A DNA stretch of 64,000 bases from Candidatus Pantoea varia (GTDB lineage: Bacteria > Pseudomonadota > Gammaproteobacteria > Enterobacterales > Enterobacteriaceae). Below the pieces are notes generated by a model that was given only the letters and a program-made list of their open reading frames with translations, did not search any database and was not told the DNA's origin. Position numbers and translations under genes: made by a program. The stretch spans positions 1-64,000 of the forward strand of contig NZ_FOVG01000006.1 in NCBI RefSeq assembly GCF_900115075.1. The letters are read 5' to 3'. Positions 1 through 13,637 of this stretch are shown here, in pieces (within the stretch, counting starts at the first letter, position 1; the number at the start of each line of letters is the position of its first letter).

Positions 1-728
<728 letters not shown>

Positions 729-784
729 TTACGTTGTGCCTTCACCATCTGGGTGAAGGCATCAGTTCAAATTTAAACCGTAGC

Positions 785-2923
<2,139 letters not shown>

Positions 2924-2989
2924 TCAAGGTAAGTCGACCCCAGCGGGTTGGCTGATTGAGCGCCCGCTGGTTTAACAACTACGTGGTGA

Positions 2990-3475
<486 letters not shown>

Positions 3476-3556
3476 TTAATTCAGGATTGTCCAAAACTCT
3501 ATGAGTTTATTATGACATTTAATTTAAAACGTTTGGCCTTACTTAACGGAGAACCA

Positions 3557-4033
<477 letters not shown>

Positions 4034-4055
4034 GAAATAACCAGGTTTTAGCCGA

Positions 4056-4343
4056 TTACCACACGATTTGTTGCTGATGCCTGATCGTTAGCGTGACAAA
4101 GCCATTATAGTCTATTGACTGCACACTGGTCGAAATTTGTCCAGCGAGACCGCGAGCCTGGACATCTTCGTCCAGCACCCACAGTGTCGCGTCGCTCTCT
4201 GAGAGCCGCATCAATGCGCGACTACCGGCTAAGGCGGCCAGCACGCCATCCTGCAGCAGCAGCAGGTCATCGCCTGCACCCACCATCAAAAGCAGGGTCT
4301 CAAGGTCACTGTGTGCCGGTGAGTGCATTAAAGTGTGCAGCAT
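4056..4343 (-). CDS. tusB: Sulfurtransferase complex subunit TusB
   Basis: Small subunit of the heterohexameric TusBCD sulfur relay. The relay passes persulfide sulfur from TusA to TusE and MnmA for 2-thiouridine at tRNA wobble U34. The length of 95 aa equals E. coli TusB, starting MLHTLMHSPAHSD with GDDLLLLQDGV conserved. It is the last gene of yheO-tusD-tusC-tusB, 9 bp after tusC, and lies just upstream of the str promoter. Confidence 0.95.
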   Translation of the reverse strand: MLHTLMHSPAHSDLETLLLMVGAGDDLLLLQDGVLAALAGSRALMRLSESDATLWVLDEDVQARGLAGQISTSVQSIDYNGFVTLTIRHQQQIVW

Positions 4344-4352
4344 TAACGTCTC

Positions 4353-4712
4353 TTAAAAAGTAAGGATGCGATCGTAGCTGGCCAGCATCTGCCGCAACTC
4401 CGGCGCGTCCAGTAGCGTAACATCCAGCAACCGGTCAGCGTCAACCTCTAATCCACGCGCTATCAGCGATGTCCGACAGAGATAGCACTGTTCAATGTCA
4501 TACAGCGCCAGCACGCCAAAGGTCGCCGCATAGTGACGGCTCTTAATCGTCTCAGGTTGCTGATGCAGATTCAGCTGCAGCACACCATCACCGATAAAAA
4601 ACAGGCCGATATCTTCACTGAGTGCGCCCGTGGCCAGCGCGGCATCCAATCCTTCGCGCCCTGCACTGCTGCCGTGTGGCGCCCGGGTAAAGACAAATGC
4701 GACACGATTCAT
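4353..4712 (-). CDS. tusC: Sulfurtransferase complex subunit TusC
   Basis: DsrE/DsrF-like subunit of the TusBCD complex, structural rather than catalytic in E. coli. 119 aa, beginning [21 protein letters not shown], typical of the family. Its start codon overlaps the tusD stop by one base, suggesting translational coupling within the tus operon. Confidence 0.95.
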   Translation of the reverse strand: MNRVAFVFTRAPHGSSAGREGLDAALATGALSEDIGLFFIGDGVLQLNLHQQPETIKSRHYAATFGVLALYDIEQCYLCRTSLIARGLEVDADRLLDVTLLDAPELRQMLASYDRILTF

Positions 4713-5098
4713 CAGAACTGCACCATGCGTTCACAGCTCAGCGCCGCTTCCGCCAGCGCACCCAACCCACTCAGTGTAAAGCCCGGCTGCAGGTTACTGC
4801 CTGCCAGCTGGAGCCGGGCCGCTTCCTGCGCATCGCTGACCCCTCGCCGCAGCGCAGCCGCCACACAGATGTTCAATGCTACACCCTGCTCCTGATGTAA
4901 TGCCTGCCACGCGCGCACCAGGTCAAATTCATCACTGGCCGGCGCGGTGAGCTGGTTAGCGTTCAGCACCCCTTCGCGATAGAAGAACACGCTTTCAAGC
5001 TGATGCCCCGCCGTCAGCAGCGCGCGGGCAAACAGGTAAGCACTGGTCGCCTGTTGCGTCCCGTAAGCCGGGCCGGTGACCATCAGGGTGTAACGCAT
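4712..5098 (-). CDS. tusD: Sulfurtransferase complex subunit TusD
   Basis: Catalytic subunit of TusBCD that carries the persulfide cysteine. At 128 aa it has the family length. The active-site Cys is visible in [16 protein letters not shown], near residue 78. It starts [17 protein letters not shown]. It overlaps the stop codons of both neighbours by one base, so yheO and tusDCB probably form one transcript. Confidence 0.95.
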   Translation of the reverse strand: MRYTLMVTGPAYGTQQATSAYLFARALLTAGHQLESVFFYREGVLNANQLTAPASDEFDLVRAWQALHQEQGVALNICVAAALRRGVSDAQEAARLQLAGSNLQPGFTLSGLGALAEAALSCERMVQF

Positions 5099-5820
5099 TA
5101 CCGATCCTGTCCCTGGAAGTCGCCATTTTTAAACTGGCGGATGTAGAGATAGACAGTGTGCTTCGAAATGTTCAGCCGTTCGGCCACCTGGTTAATGGCA
5201 TCTTTGATATCGAAGATTCCTTTTTCATACAGGTTGAGCACAATCTGGCGATTCTTGGCGTTGTTGGACACATTGCGATCAGCGCTCACCTCTTCAATGG
5301 TGAACTCCAGCGTCTGCATCACCAGATCATCGACTGAACTGGCAAAGTTAACGTTGGAATCAACCTGCTGCATCTCGGGCGGCATAAAGGTCGACATGAT
5401 CTGTGAGAACGGCACATCCAGGTTCATATTAATGCAGAGCAGGCCAATGACCCGTTGCTGACGGTTGCGAATCGCAATCGTGACCGACTTCATCAGCACG
5501 CCGCTTTTGGCGCGCGTGAAATAGGCACGGGAGACATTGCTGTCCGCGCCATGCATATCGTGCAGCATCCGCAGGGCTAAATCAGTGATCGGTGAACCCA
5601 CTTTACGGCCGGTGTGTTCCCCATTGGCGATACGCACGGCCGAACACTTAAGATCTTCAAGCGAATGCAGGACGATTTCACAATGCGAGCCGATCAACAT
5701 CGCCAGGCCATCCACGACAGCCTCGTAAGATTTCAGAATATCGTAATCAGTTTGTTCGAACGGGCGCTGCTCCAGAAGATCGAAGTCGCTCAGTTCACCC
5801 GGATTGAATGGATTAGACAT
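5098..5820 (-). CDS. yheO: YheO family DNA-binding transcriptional regulator
   Basis: 240 aa, the same length as E. coli YheO. The N-terminal two thirds is a YheO-type PAS-like domain ([13 protein letters not shown]...). The C-terminal end carries a helix-turn-helix ([20 protein letters not shown], near residues 208-228). The targets are not known from this sequence. The one-base overlap with tusD suggests it may control or be co-expressed with sulfur-relay genes; that is inference from context. Confidence 0.9.
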   Translation of the reverse strand: MSNPFNPGELSDFDLLEQRPFEQTDYDILKSYEAVVDGLAMLIGSHCEIVLHSLEDLKCSAVRIANGEHTGRKVGSPITDLALRMLHDMHGADSNVSRAYFTRAKSGVLMKSVTIAIRNRQQRVIGLLCINMNLDVPFSQIMSTFMPPEMQQVDSNVNFASSVDDLVMQTLEFTIEEVSADRNVSNNAKNRQIVLNLYEKGIFDIKDAINQVAERLNISKHTVYLYIRQFKNGDFQGQDR

Positions 5821-5956
5821 TGAAGAGTATCACCCTGAATGGCTGGAGCCTGTCACAGCGGCTTATGGGCAGACTCAATATGGGATAATTAGGCAGGCAT
5901 TAGTCTGGCAAATGTCGTCGGCTTATGCCAGAGGTTTGTCGTGAAGCTAAAATGAA

Positions 5957-5978
5957 ACCGCCGCCCGAAGGCGGCGGT
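5957..5978 (-). terminator. Rho-independent terminator of fkpA
   Basis: Nine-base perfect inverted repeat ACCGCCGCC/GGCGGCGGT with a 4-base loop, followed on the minus strand by TTTCATTTT. It lies 8 bp after the fkpA stop. Confidence 0.8.
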
Positions 5979-5985
5979 CAGCAGA

Positions 5986-6831
5986 TTACTGCGCTTTTTC
6001 AGCAGCAGCAGGCGCAGGGGCCTGTGCTTTTTCATCTGCTTTAGGCGCTGGTTTGATATCAAGCAGCTCAACATCAAATACCAGGGTGGAGTTAGCCGGG
6101 ATACCCGGAACGCCATTTTTGCCGTAAGCCAGGTTTGGTGGGATCACCAGCTTAATCTTGCCGCCTTTCTTCACGTGCTTCAGACCTTCAGTCCAGCCTG
6201 GGATAACACCATCCAGACGGAATGAAAGTGGCTCGCCACGGGTATAAGAGTTATCGAATTCAGTACCGTCGATCAGCGTACCTTTGTAGTTCACTACTAC
6301 AGTGTCGCTGTCTTTAGGTGCTTCGCCGGTACCCTCTTTCTCAACTTTATACAGCAGGCCGCTTTCGGTTTTCTTCACGCCGCTCTCTTTAGCAAATTTG
6401 GTTGCGAAGGCTTCACCCTTTTCAGCGTTCTCTTTCGCATCTTTTTCCATTTTCGCTGAGGCTGCGCCTTTCACGCGGCCTTCAAAGGATTGCAGCGTCT
6501 GCTCAATCTCTTCATCAGACAGTTTGCTCTTGCCACCAAACGCATCCTGAACACCAGCAATAAGCTGCTGCTTATCCAGTTTGATGCCCAGTTTTTCCTG
6601 TTCCTTCAGGGAGTTGTCCATGTAGCGACCCAGTGAAGCACCCAGTGCGTAGGCAGACTGCTGGTCTTCATCTTTGAAAGCAGCATTTTTAGGTGCCTGA
6701 GGCGCGGACTGTGGCGCGGCGGCTGGTGCAGCCTGTGGCGCCGCAGCGGTGTCTGCTGCCATTGCCATTGGGGCATTCAGTGCAACAGCCATAGTGGTAG
6801 CTAACAATGTGACTTTAAACAGTGATTTCAT
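5986..6831 (-). CDS. fkpA: Periplasmic FKBP-type peptidyl-prolyl isomerase FkpA
   Basis: Periplasmic chaperone and prolyl isomerase. The ATG at 6829-6831 was chosen because it begins a clear signal peptide (MKSLFKVTLLATTMAVALNA...AMAA) and follows the Shine-Dalgarno GGAGAA; an upstream in-frame extension to 6927 is not credible. The product is 281 aa. After a Pro/Ala/Gln-rich linker comes the N-terminal dimerisation domain, then the C-terminal FKBP domain (VVVNYKGTLIDGTEFDNSY, GVIPGWTEGL, LVIPPNLAYG). The tail is Ala/Pro/Lys-rich. In E. coli the gene is in the sigma-E regulon; I did not identify a sigma-E promoter here. Confidence 0.95.
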   Translation of the reverse strand: MKSLFKVTLLATTMAVALNAPMAMAADTAAAPQAAPAAAPQSAPQAPKNAAFKDEDQQSAYALGASLGRYMDNSLKEQEKLGIKLDKQQLIAGVQDAFGGKSKLSDEEIEQTLQSFEGRVKGAASAKMEKDAKENAEKGEAFATKFAKESGVKKTESGLLYKVEKEGTGEAPKDSDTVVVNYKGTLIDGTEFDNSYTRGEPLSFRLDGVIPGWTEGLKHVKKGGKIKLVIPPNLAYGKNGVPGIPANSTLVFDVELLDIKPAPKADEKAQAPAPAAAEKAQ

Positions 6832-7100
6832 CCATTCTCCAAAACCGAAGCGTCTAACCTCGGGAAACATTGCGGACTTCAGGGCCCACACTATAACTTT
6901 ACGTGGCAGTGTCGAACACTCCCACAATGTAATTACCCGGTCTACCTCCGACCTTTATAATATCGGGAAGTTTCATCAGAGATGATGCCGCACTGCCTTT
7001 TTTCAAGCGCAACGCCGTCGATCGTGAAAAAAACAGGTGATTCCTGGCATTCAGGTCGTAGAATCACGCCCCGAGTCGCACCTTAACAGAGGAACAGGTC

Positions 7101-7319
7101 ATGCAACAATCTGAGTGGGAACAGCGTCTGGAGACGCTAGAGAGCAAACTGGCCTTTCAGGAGATGACTATCGATCAGCTGAACAGCGCGGTGGTTCAAC
7201 ATGAGCTGGAGATGAATAAGATGCGTGAGCAGATGCGCATCTTAACCGACAAGCTCAAAGCGAATGCGCCCTCGATCGTCGCCTCACAGTCTGAAGAGAC
7301 CCCACCCCCGCACTACTGA
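7101..7319 (+). CDS. slyX: SlyX family protein
   Basis: 72 aa, the same length as E. coli SlyX, and almost entirely a predicted coiled coil with heptad Leu/Met spacing ([20 protein letters not shown]). It ends with the characteristic PPPHY. Function is unknown despite conservation. The start ATG follows AGAGGAAC. It is convergent with slyD across a bidirectional terminator. Confidence 0.95.
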   Translation: MQQSEWEQRLETLESKLAFQEMTIDQLNSAVVQHELEMNKMREQMRILTDKLKANAPSIVASQSEETPPPHY

Positions 7320-7374
7320 TTGCGGGCCATCTGGCCCCGGTTAAGCCGGGAAGAACCAGAGGGATAGCCAAAAT

Positions 7375-7398
7375 AAAGGCCACCCGGAGGTGGCCTTT
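7375..7398. terminator. Bidirectional terminator between slyX and slyD
   Basis: Perfect 10-bp inverted repeat AAAGGCCACC/GGTGGCCTTT with loop CGGA. A-rich and T-rich flanks on both sides fit convergent transcription. Confidence 0.85.
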
Positions 7399-7414
7399 AA
7401 AGGTCTGTTGAGAC

Positions 7415-7975
7415 TTAGTGGCTGCAGCCGCAACCGCCAGTACCACAACCGCCTTTACCGTGATCATGGTCGTGGTCGTGATCATGGCCGTGGTCATGAT
7501 GATGGCCATCTGCACCGTGAACGTGGCCATGAGCCAGTTCTTCCGGTGTGGCTTCACGGATAGCAACCACTTCAACGTTGAAGTTCAGGTTCTGACCCGC
7601 CAGCATGTGGTTACCATCAACCACAACATGCTCATCTTCCACTTCGGTGATTTCTACTGGTACCGGACCCTGATCGGTCTCTGCCAGGAAGCGCATGCCA
7701 ACCTGCAGTTCGTCAACGCCCATGAAGACGTCTTTAGGAACGCGCTGCACCAGGTTGTCATCGTACTGACCGTAAGCATCGTTTGCCGGGATATGCACGT
7801 CAAACTTGTCGCCGGCAACGTGATTTTCCAGCGCATTTTCCAGACCAGAAATCAGGGAACCATGACCGTGCAGGTAATCTAACGGTGCAGTCACCGGTGA
7901 TTCGTCAACTAACACGCCGTCTTCTGTACGTACCTGATAGGCCAGGCTTATCACCAGGTCTTTTGCTACTTTCAT
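7415..7975 (-). CDS. slyD: FKBP-type peptidyl-prolyl isomerase SlyD
   Basis: Cytoplasmic prolyl isomerase, chaperone and nickel metallochaperone for hydrogenase maturation. The ATG at 7973-7975 (MKVAKDLVISLAYQVR) follows AGGAGATATC; an upstream extension to 8014 is unlikely. At 186 aa it is slightly shorter than E. coli (196). The FKBP core with its inserted-in-flap domain is followed by a metal-binding tail from about residue 147. That tail has an uninterrupted His-Asp repeat and ends in Cys/Gly/His (GGCGTGGCGCSH). Confidence 0.96.
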   Translation of the reverse strand: MKVAKDLVISLAYQVRTEDGVLVDESPVTAPLDYLHGHGSLISGLENALENHVAGDKFDVHIPANDAYGQYDDNLVQRVPKDVFMGVDELQVGMRFLAETDQGPVPVEITEVEDEHVVVDGNHMLAGQNLNFNVEVVAIREATPEELAHGHVHGADGHHHDHGHDHDHDHDHGKGGCGTGGCGCSH

Positions 7976-8172
7976 GATATCTCCTAACCGTTGAGAGCTG
8001 AGATCCCGTCTCATTGGTCTATTCTTGCGTGCAATAACACCAACCAGAAAGGTTCGGGGCTGAGTACAAGAGGGTTTTCACTTTCTCTTGCGACTTCAGC
8101 CTTAATGGCGGCAATTGTAACGGAATTCAATCCCGCTGTAAGTTTAAGCGTAAAAAAAGCTGCCCGATTCCG

Positions 8173-8367
8173 CTACTCAGGATGGAAAATACCGATAACC
8201 TGCTCATTCGAACGAACCTGATCGCGCGCCTGTTTATCCGCCTCACGCATCTGGTGACCACACTTTACACACTCCACCACATCGACATTATTTTCACGCC
8301 ACATCGCCAGCGTGTCCTTCTCCTGGCAGTGCGGGCATGTCGCACCGGCAATAAAACGTTTACGCAT
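8173..8367 (-). CDS. yheV: YheV family putative zinc ribbon protein
   Basis: 64 aa. Two CxxC pairs (C11/C14 and C33/C36) form a zinc-ribbon pattern in CPHCQ...VECVKCGHQ. E. coli YheV has the same layout. It lies 23 bp after kefB and is probably co-transcribed with kefGB. Function unknown. Confidence 0.9.
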   Translation of the reverse strand: MRKRFIAGATCPHCQEKDTLAMWRENNVDVVECVKCGHQMREADKQARDQVRSNEQVIGIFHPE

Positions 8368-8390
8368 TAGCTTCTGCCTGTTTAAAGGGG

Positions 8391-10196
8391 TTATTGATCA
8401 TCGTCCCAGCCGTCGATCTGCCGCTTTTCGCGCTGCATTTCGCGCTGGAAGATATCTTCCAGTTCACGCCGCGCTTCACGGACGCGTGATGCCTGCGCGC
8501 TTTCAGAGAGATTGGGCATCAACTCGCGCAGCATCCGCATATCAAGCAGGCGGAAATGCTGTTGGGCGCGGTGCGCTTGATGCGGATGCATCCCCAGCGT
8601 CATCAATGTCTTACGTCCCAGTTCCAGCGCACTTGAGAAGGTCTCACGCGAGAATTGCGTAACGCCCGCCTGTAACAGCTCATGCGCTTCGACACGGCCC
8701 CGGGCACGCGCCTGAATCTGCAGCTGCGGAAAATGCTGCTGGCACAGATGCACGATTGTCATCACATCTTCCGGTTCATTGCAGGTGATGACGATTGACT
8801 GCGCGTTGGCTGCACCGGCTGCCCGAAGTAACTCCAGTTCGGTGGCATCGCCGTAATAGACCTTATAGCCATATTTGCGCATCAGACTTACCACACTGAT
8901 GTCGCGCTCCAGCACGGTGATGCGTTTATTGTTCGCCATCAACAAGCGTCCTACCACCTGACCAAAGCGACCAAAGCCCACCACAATCACCTGCGGCTGG
9001 TCGTCTTCAACAAAGTGTTTCTCTGCTTCGTCATCCGGCTCATTGAAGCGGCGTGCCAGCAGACGATCGATTCCCTTCATCAGCAGCGGCGTGGTCATCA
9101 TCGACAGGGTCACCGTCACCAGCAGCATTGGCAGTTGATCGCCTGAGAAGAGCTTTGCCGAAGAGGCCGCTGAGAAGAGCACAAAAGCGAACTCGCCACC
9201 CTGACTCAGCACGCCTGCAAACTGCTGCCGCTCTGAACTGCGCAGGCCATAAATGCGCCCCAGCAGATAGAGCACCAGCGTTTTGACCGCCACCAGCGTC
9301 ACGACGCCCAGCAGGATGGTCACAATATGGGTATAGAGCACACCAAGGTTGAGCGCCATGCCTACCGAAATAAAGAACAGGCCCAGCAGTAAACCTTTGA
9401 ACGGGTCGATAGCGACTTCCAGCTCATGGCGGTATTCGCTCTCCGCCAGCAGGATCCCGGCAATAAACGTACCCAGCGCCATCGACAGGCCCAGCGCATC
9501 CATAAACAGCGCGGAACCCAGCACCAGCAGCAGCGAAGCCGCGGTAAAGACCTCGCGCACGCCCGATGCAGCGATGTAACGGAAGATCGGCCGCAGCAGA
9601 TAGCGTCCGCCCACCAGCATCCCGGCAAACGCCAGCACTTTCATGCCGACCTTCATCCAGTCGATATGACCGCTATCGGTTCCGGCCAGCAGCGGGATCA
9701 GCGCCAGGGCAGGAATCACCGCGATATCCTGAAACAGCAGCACCGAAAAGCCCAGCTGCCCCGCTTCGCTGCGGTTCATGCCTTTATCCATCATCAGCTG
9801 CAGCGCCATGGCGGTCGAGGACATCGCCAGACCAATCCCGCCAATAATCGCCGCCTGCCAGCTAAAGTTGGTCAGCCACAACAAGCCGCCGAGAATGGCT
9901 GCTGAGAAGATGACCTGCGCCGCGCCGACGCCAAAAATGGAGCGGCGCAGCGCCCACAGCTTTGCCGGGTTCAGCTCCAGCCCGATAATAAACATCAGGA
10001 AAACCACGCCGAGTTCAGAGAAGTGAAGAATCTCGTCGACGTCGCTGATAAAGCCTAATCCCCACGGGCCGATGGCGATACCCGCCACCAGATAACCCAG
10101 AACAGCACCAATACCGAGGCGAGCCGCCACCGGTACAATCAAGACCGCCGCGACCAGATAAATCACCCCCGCGGTCAGCAGCGTTTGCCCTTCCAT
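8391..10196 (-). CDS. kefB: Glutathione-regulated potassium-efflux antiporter KefB
   Basis: Inner-membrane K+/H+ antiporter opened by glutathione adducts, protecting against electrophiles by acidifying the cytoplasm. At 601 aa it equals E. coli KefB. The N-terminal ~380 residues are CPA2 transmembrane helices, with [18 protein letters not shown] and a helix rich in [12 protein letters not shown]. The C-terminal half is an RCK/TrkA-N NAD-binding domain ([17 protein letters not shown], then ITVLERD). It starts immediately after the kefG stop, as expected for the channel plus its ancillary subunit. Confidence 0.97.
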   Translation of the reverse strand: MEGQTLLTAGVIYLVAAVLIVPVAARLGIGAVLGYLVAGIAIGPWGLGFISDVDEILHFSELGVVFLMFIIGLELNPAKLWALRRSIFGVGAAQVIFSAAILGGLLWLTNFSWQAAIIGGIGLAMSSTAMALQLMMDKGMNRSEAGQLGFSVLLFQDIAVIPALALIPLLAGTDSGHIDWMKVGMKVLAFAGMLVGGRYLLRPIFRYIAASGVREVFTAASLLLVLGSALFMDALGLSMALGTFIAGILLAESEYRHELEVAIDPFKGLLLGLFFISVGMALNLGVLYTHIVTILLGVVTLVAVKTLVLYLLGRIYGLRSSERQQFAGVLSQGGEFAFVLFSAASSAKLFSGDQLPMLLVTVTLSMMTTPLLMKGIDRLLARRFNEPDDEAEKHFVEDDQPQVIVVGFGRFGQVVGRLLMANNKRITVLERDISVVSLMRKYGYKVYYGDATELELLRAAGAANAQSIVITCNEPEDVMTIVHLCQQHFPQLQIQARARGRVEAHELLQAGVTQFSRETFSSALELGRKTLMTLGMHPHQAHRAQQHFRLLDMRMLRELMPNLSESAQASRVREARRELEDIFQREMQREKRQIDGWDDDQ

Positions 10197-10748
10197 CTAT
10201 ACCCCTCCATTCGGCAGCGGTGCCGCGAGCCAGTCGCCATAGGCGCGGGCGTAATTTTTCATTAATTCAGGACTCTGACGACGCGCCCAGTAGACGATCA
10301 TCGGCGGCATCCAGTGCATACGGCACATCTGCGCGGTCAGCTCAAAAGGACGCATAATGTCGTTGAGCGAATAGCGGTTAAGGCCCTGCTGTTTAAAGGC
10401 GCTTTCCGGTTCTCCGGTCGTCACCACGCTGCGCCAGTATTTACCTTCAAGTGCATTGCCATCCACGCCATTGGCGAAGCCGCGGGACAAAACCCGATCC
10501 AGCCACTCTTTCAGCAGCGCCGGACAGCTATAGGTATAGAGCGGATGCTGAAAAATGATGACGTCATGTTCGCGCAGTAATTGTTGTTCATGATGAATAT
10601 CGATAAAAAAATCCGGATAGGTCGCGTACAGATCGTGCACGGTGACGTGTTCCAGTGCCTGAGCCGGCTGCAGCAAAATCCGATTCGCGATCGAATCCTG
10701 TGATTCCGGATGAGCATAAAGCAGCAAAACCCTGGGTGGCTGCGACAT
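10197..10748 (-). CDS. kefG: Glutathione-regulated potassium-efflux ancillary protein KefG
   Basis: NAD(P)H:quinone-oxidoreductase-like flavoprotein needed for full KefB activity. The ATG at 10746-10748 ([19 protein letters not shown]) is preceded by GGAGGG, so it is preferred over the start at 10772. The product is 183 aa, the E. coli length. Family signatures [21 protein letters not shown] and [14 protein letters not shown] are present. The stop abuts the kefB start codon. It is divergent from yheS. Confidence 0.96.
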   Translation of the reverse strand: MSQPPRVLLLYAHPESQDSIANRILLQPAQALEHVTVHDLYATYPDFFIDIHHEQQLLREHDVIIFQHPLYTYSCPALLKEWLDRVLSRGFANGVDGNALEGKYWRSVVTTGEPESAFKQQGLNRYSLNDIMRPFELTAQMCRMHWMPPMIVYWARRQSPELMKNYARAYGDWLAAPLPNGGV

Positions 10749-10860
10749 CCTTTCCCTCCAAAGCGTCGTCATTGGTGCGGTTTTCGGCTACCATGCACGA
10801 CGCAGCAAAATCTCATTATGTTGCCAGTAAATTAACATATTCTGACGATACGGCGCTTAC

Positions 10861-12765
10861 ATGATTGTCTTCTCAGCCTTACAAATTCGCCGCGGCATCC
10901 GCGTCCTGCTCGACAACGCCACCGCCACCATCAATCCCGGCCAGAAGGTCGGGCTGGTGGGTAAAAACGGTTGTGGTAAATCCACGCTGCTGTCGCTGTT
11001 AAAAGGTGAAATCACCAGCGATGCCGGTACCGTCACGTTCCCGACTCACTGGGCACTGGCCTGGGTGAATCAGGAAACCCCTGCGCTGGATAAAGCCGCG
11101 CTGGAGTACGTCATTGATGGCGACCGCCAGTTCCGTCAGCTTGAGGCAGAACTGGCGGACGCCAATCTGCGCGACGATGGCAATGCCATCGCGCTGCTGC
11201 ATGGCAAGCTGGATGCGGTGCAGGCGTGGAGCATCCATGCGCGCGCCTCAAGCCTGCTGCATGGTCTGGGCTTCAGTCAGGAACAGCTGCAACGTCCGGT
11301 CAGTGACTTCTCCGGTGGCTGGCGCATGCGCCTCAACCTGGCGCAGGCGCTGATTTGTCGTTCCGATCTGCTGCTGCTGGATGAACCGACCAACCACCTC
11401 GATCTCGATGCGGTGATCTGGCTGGAGCGCTGGCTGAAGAGTTATGAAGGCACGCTGATCCTGATCTCGCACGATCGTGACTTCCTCGATCCGGTCATCG
11501 ACAAAATTATCCATATCGAACAGGAGTCGATGTTCGAATATACCGGCAACTACAGCTCCTTTGAACGGCAGCGCGTCGCCAAACTGGCTCAGCAGCAGGC
11601 GCTGTATGAGAGTCAGCAGGAGAAAGTGGCGCACTTACACAGCTACATTGATCGCTTCCGTGCGCAGGCCACCAAGGCGAAGCAGGCACAGAGCCGCATC
11701 AAGATGCTGGAGCGCATGGAGATGATTGCACCTGCCCATGTCGACAACCCGTTCAGCTTTACCTTCCGCAAGCCGGAGAACCTGCCTAATCCGCTAATGA
11801 AGATGGAGAAGGTTACTGCGGGTTATGGCGATCGTATTATTCTCGACGCCATTAAGCTCAACCTGGTTCCGGGCTCACGCATCGGCCTGCTGGGGCGTAA
11901 CGGAGCCGGTAAATCGACACTGATTAAGCTGCTGGCGGGTGAGCTGGAGGCGATGGACGGCAAGATGGGCCTGGCGAAAGGGATCAAGCTCGGTTACTTC
12001 GCCCAGCATCAGCTGGAGTACCTGCGGGCCGATGAGTCACCGTTGCAGCATCTGGCGCGCATAGCGCCTAAAGTGCTGGAACAGCAGCTTCGTGATTATC
12101 TGGGCGGCTTCGATTTCCGTGGCGATAAAGTCACTGAGAACACTGAACGCTTCTCCGGTGGTGAGAAAGCGCGACTGGTGCTGGCGCTGATTGTCTGGCA
12201 GCGCCCTAACCTGCTGCTGCTGGATGAACCGACCAACCACCTGGATCTCGATATGCGCCAGGCATTGACCGAAGCACTGATCGACTTCGAAGGGGCGCTG
12301 GTCGTGGTCTCGCACGACCGTCATCTGCTGCGCGCGACCACCGACGATCTCTACCTGGTACACGATGGCAAAGTGGATGTGTTTGAGGGCGACCTCGATG
12401 ATTATCAGCAGTGGCTGAGTGACCTGCAGAAGCAGCAGGCGCAACAGGATGCCGCACCAAAGCAGGATAACGGCAACAGCGCCCAGGCGCGTAAAGACCA
12501 GAAGCGCCGTGATGCCGAACTGCGTACCCAGACGCAGCCGTTACGCAAAGAGATAGAGAAGCTGGAAAAACAGATGAGCAAATGGCAGAGCCAGCTGGCC
12601 GATGCCGAAGTGCAGCTCTCAGACAGTGCGATTTATGATCAGAGCCGTAAAGCGGACCTGACCACTGCGCTGCAGCGTCAGGCGGAGAGTAAATCTGCGC
12701 TGGAAGAGGTTGAGATGGCGTGGCTGGAAGCCCAGGAACAGCTCGAACAGATTATGGCCTCATAA
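10861..12765 (+). CDS. yheS: ABC-F family ATPase YheS
   Basis: Soluble twin ABC ATPase of the ABC-F ribosome-associated group, 634 aa, without transmembrane segments. Walker A motifs are GKNGCGKST and GRNGAGKST; signature motifs are SGGWRMRLNLAQA and SGGEKARLVLAL. Each cassette carries LLLDEPTNHLDLD. The inter-cassette linker (residues ~230-310) is helical and Arg/Gln-rich. The C-terminal tail is a basic/acidic coiled coil (LRKEIEKLEKQMSKWQSQL). Substrate and exact role are unassigned; ABC-F relatives act on translating ribosomes. Confidence 0.95.
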   Translation: MIVFSALQIRRGIRVLLDNATATINPGQKVGLVGKNGCGKSTLLSLLKGEITSDAGTVTFPTHWALAWVNQETPALDKAALEYVIDGDRQFRQLEAELADANLRDDGNAIALLHGKLDAVQAWSIHARASSLLHGLGFSQEQLQRPVSDFSGGWRMRLNLAQALICRSDLLLLDEPTNHLDLDAVIWLERWLKSYEGTLILISHDRDFLDPVIDKIIHIEQESMFEYTGNYSSFERQRVAKLAQQQALYESQQEKVAHLHSYIDRFRAQATKAKQAQSRIKMLERMEMIAPAHVDNPFSFTFRKPENLPNPLMKMEKVTAGYGDRIILDAIKLNLVPGSRIGLLGRNGAGKSTLIKLLAGELEAMDGKMGLAKGIKLGYFAQHQLEYLRADESPLQHLARIAPKVLEQQLRDYLGGFDFRGDKVTENTERFSGGEKARLVLALIVWQRPNLLLLDEPTNHLDLDMRQALTEALIDFEGALVVVSHDRHLLRATTDDLYLVHDGKVDVFEGDLDDYQQWLSDLQKQQAQQDAAPKQDNGNSAQARKDQKRRDAELRTQTQPLRKEIEKLEKQMSKWQSQLADAEVQLSDSAIYDQSRKADLTTALQRQAESKSALEEVEMAWLEAQEQLEQIMAS

Positions 12766-12770
12766 AAAAA

Positions 12771-12790
12771 TCTCCCCGCTCGCGGGGAGA
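12771..12790. terminator. Bidirectional terminator between yheS and tauD
   Basis: Eight-base stem TCTCCCCG/CGGGGAGA with a 4-base loop, preceded by seven A's (terminator for the minus strand) and followed by ATCTCTTTTA on plus. It separates convergent genes and marks one edge of the tau insertion. Confidence 0.8.
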
Positions 12791-12797
12791 ATCTCTT

Positions 12798-13637
12798 TTA
12801 ACGGGGTTTATCACCCAGCACGGTTGCCCGCTGCATGATCCGCCGGGCAGGATAGTAGTCGGCATTGGCATAATGCTGCGTGACCCGATTATCCCAGATA
12901 GCCAGATCGTCTGGCTGCCAGCGCCAGCGCACCTGAAACTCCGGTTTGGTGGCATGCGCAAACAGGAAGCCCAGCACCGCATCACTCTCCTTCTCGCTTA
13001 AATCCACGATCCGCGTGGTAAAGCCCTCATTCACAAACAGCGCTTTTTTACCGCTGACCGGATGAGTGCGGATCACCGGATGCTGCACCGGTGGATGTTT
13101 TGCCACCGCCTGCTGCCAGCGCTGGTGCTCCTCTTCGGTTTTGCGGTACTTGTACTCCTGAAACGACTTTTTGAAATCATGCTCGGCATTCAACCCTGCC
13201 AGCAGGTGCTTAAAGGGTTCCGACAGCGCCTCGTAAGCCGCAATGCCGCTGGTCCAGAGCGTGTCACCGCCCGCCTCCGGCAACACCTTTGACGCCAGCA
13301 GCGCGACAGCGGGCGGTGTCTCAATAAAGGTGACATCGGTGTGCCAGTTGTCATTATCCGGCGGATTATCCTGATGGGTATCGAGGACGATAATCTCTTC
13401 GACGCCCTCCGCATGCGGATAGACCGGATGGATATGCAGGTCGCCAAATCGAATAGCCAGTGCGCGATGCTGTTCCGGTGTAATTTTCTGGTCACGCAGA
13501 AACAGCACCTGATGACGCAGCAGGCCATGATAAAGCTGCTCAAACTGCGCATCACTTAATGGGCGAGAGACATCCAGGTTTGAGACCTGCGCGCCGATAT
13601 AAGGGCCAAGCGGGGTAAAACTCAGACGTTCATTCAT
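12798..13637 (-). CDS. tauD: Taurine dioxygenase
   Basis: Fe(II)/2-oxoglutarate-dependent dioxygenase that hydroxylates taurine, releasing sulfite and aminoacetaldehyde under sulfate starvation. At 279 aa it is close to E. coli TauD. The metal ligands fall at the same numbers as in E. coli: H99 and D101 in NWHTDVTF and H255 in VTQHYAN. R270 in IMQRAT matches the 2-oxoglutarate/taurine-binding Arg. It overlaps tauC by 4 bp (ATGA), so it is the last gene of a coupled tauABCD operon. Confidence 0.96.
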   Translation of the reverse strand: MNERLSFTPLGPYIGAQVSNLDVSRPLSDAQFEQLYHGLLRHQVLFLRDQKITPEQHRALAIRFGDLHIHPVYPHAEGVEEIIVLDTHQDNPPDNDNWHTDVTFIETPPAVALLASKVLPEAGGDTLWTSGIAAYEALSEPFKHLLAGLNAEHDFKKSFQEYKYRKTEEEHQRWQQAVAKHPPVQHPVIRTHPVSGKKALFVNEGFTTRIVDLSEKESDAVLGFLFAHATKPEFQVRWRWQPDDLAIWDNRVTQHYANADYYPARRIMQRATVLGDKPR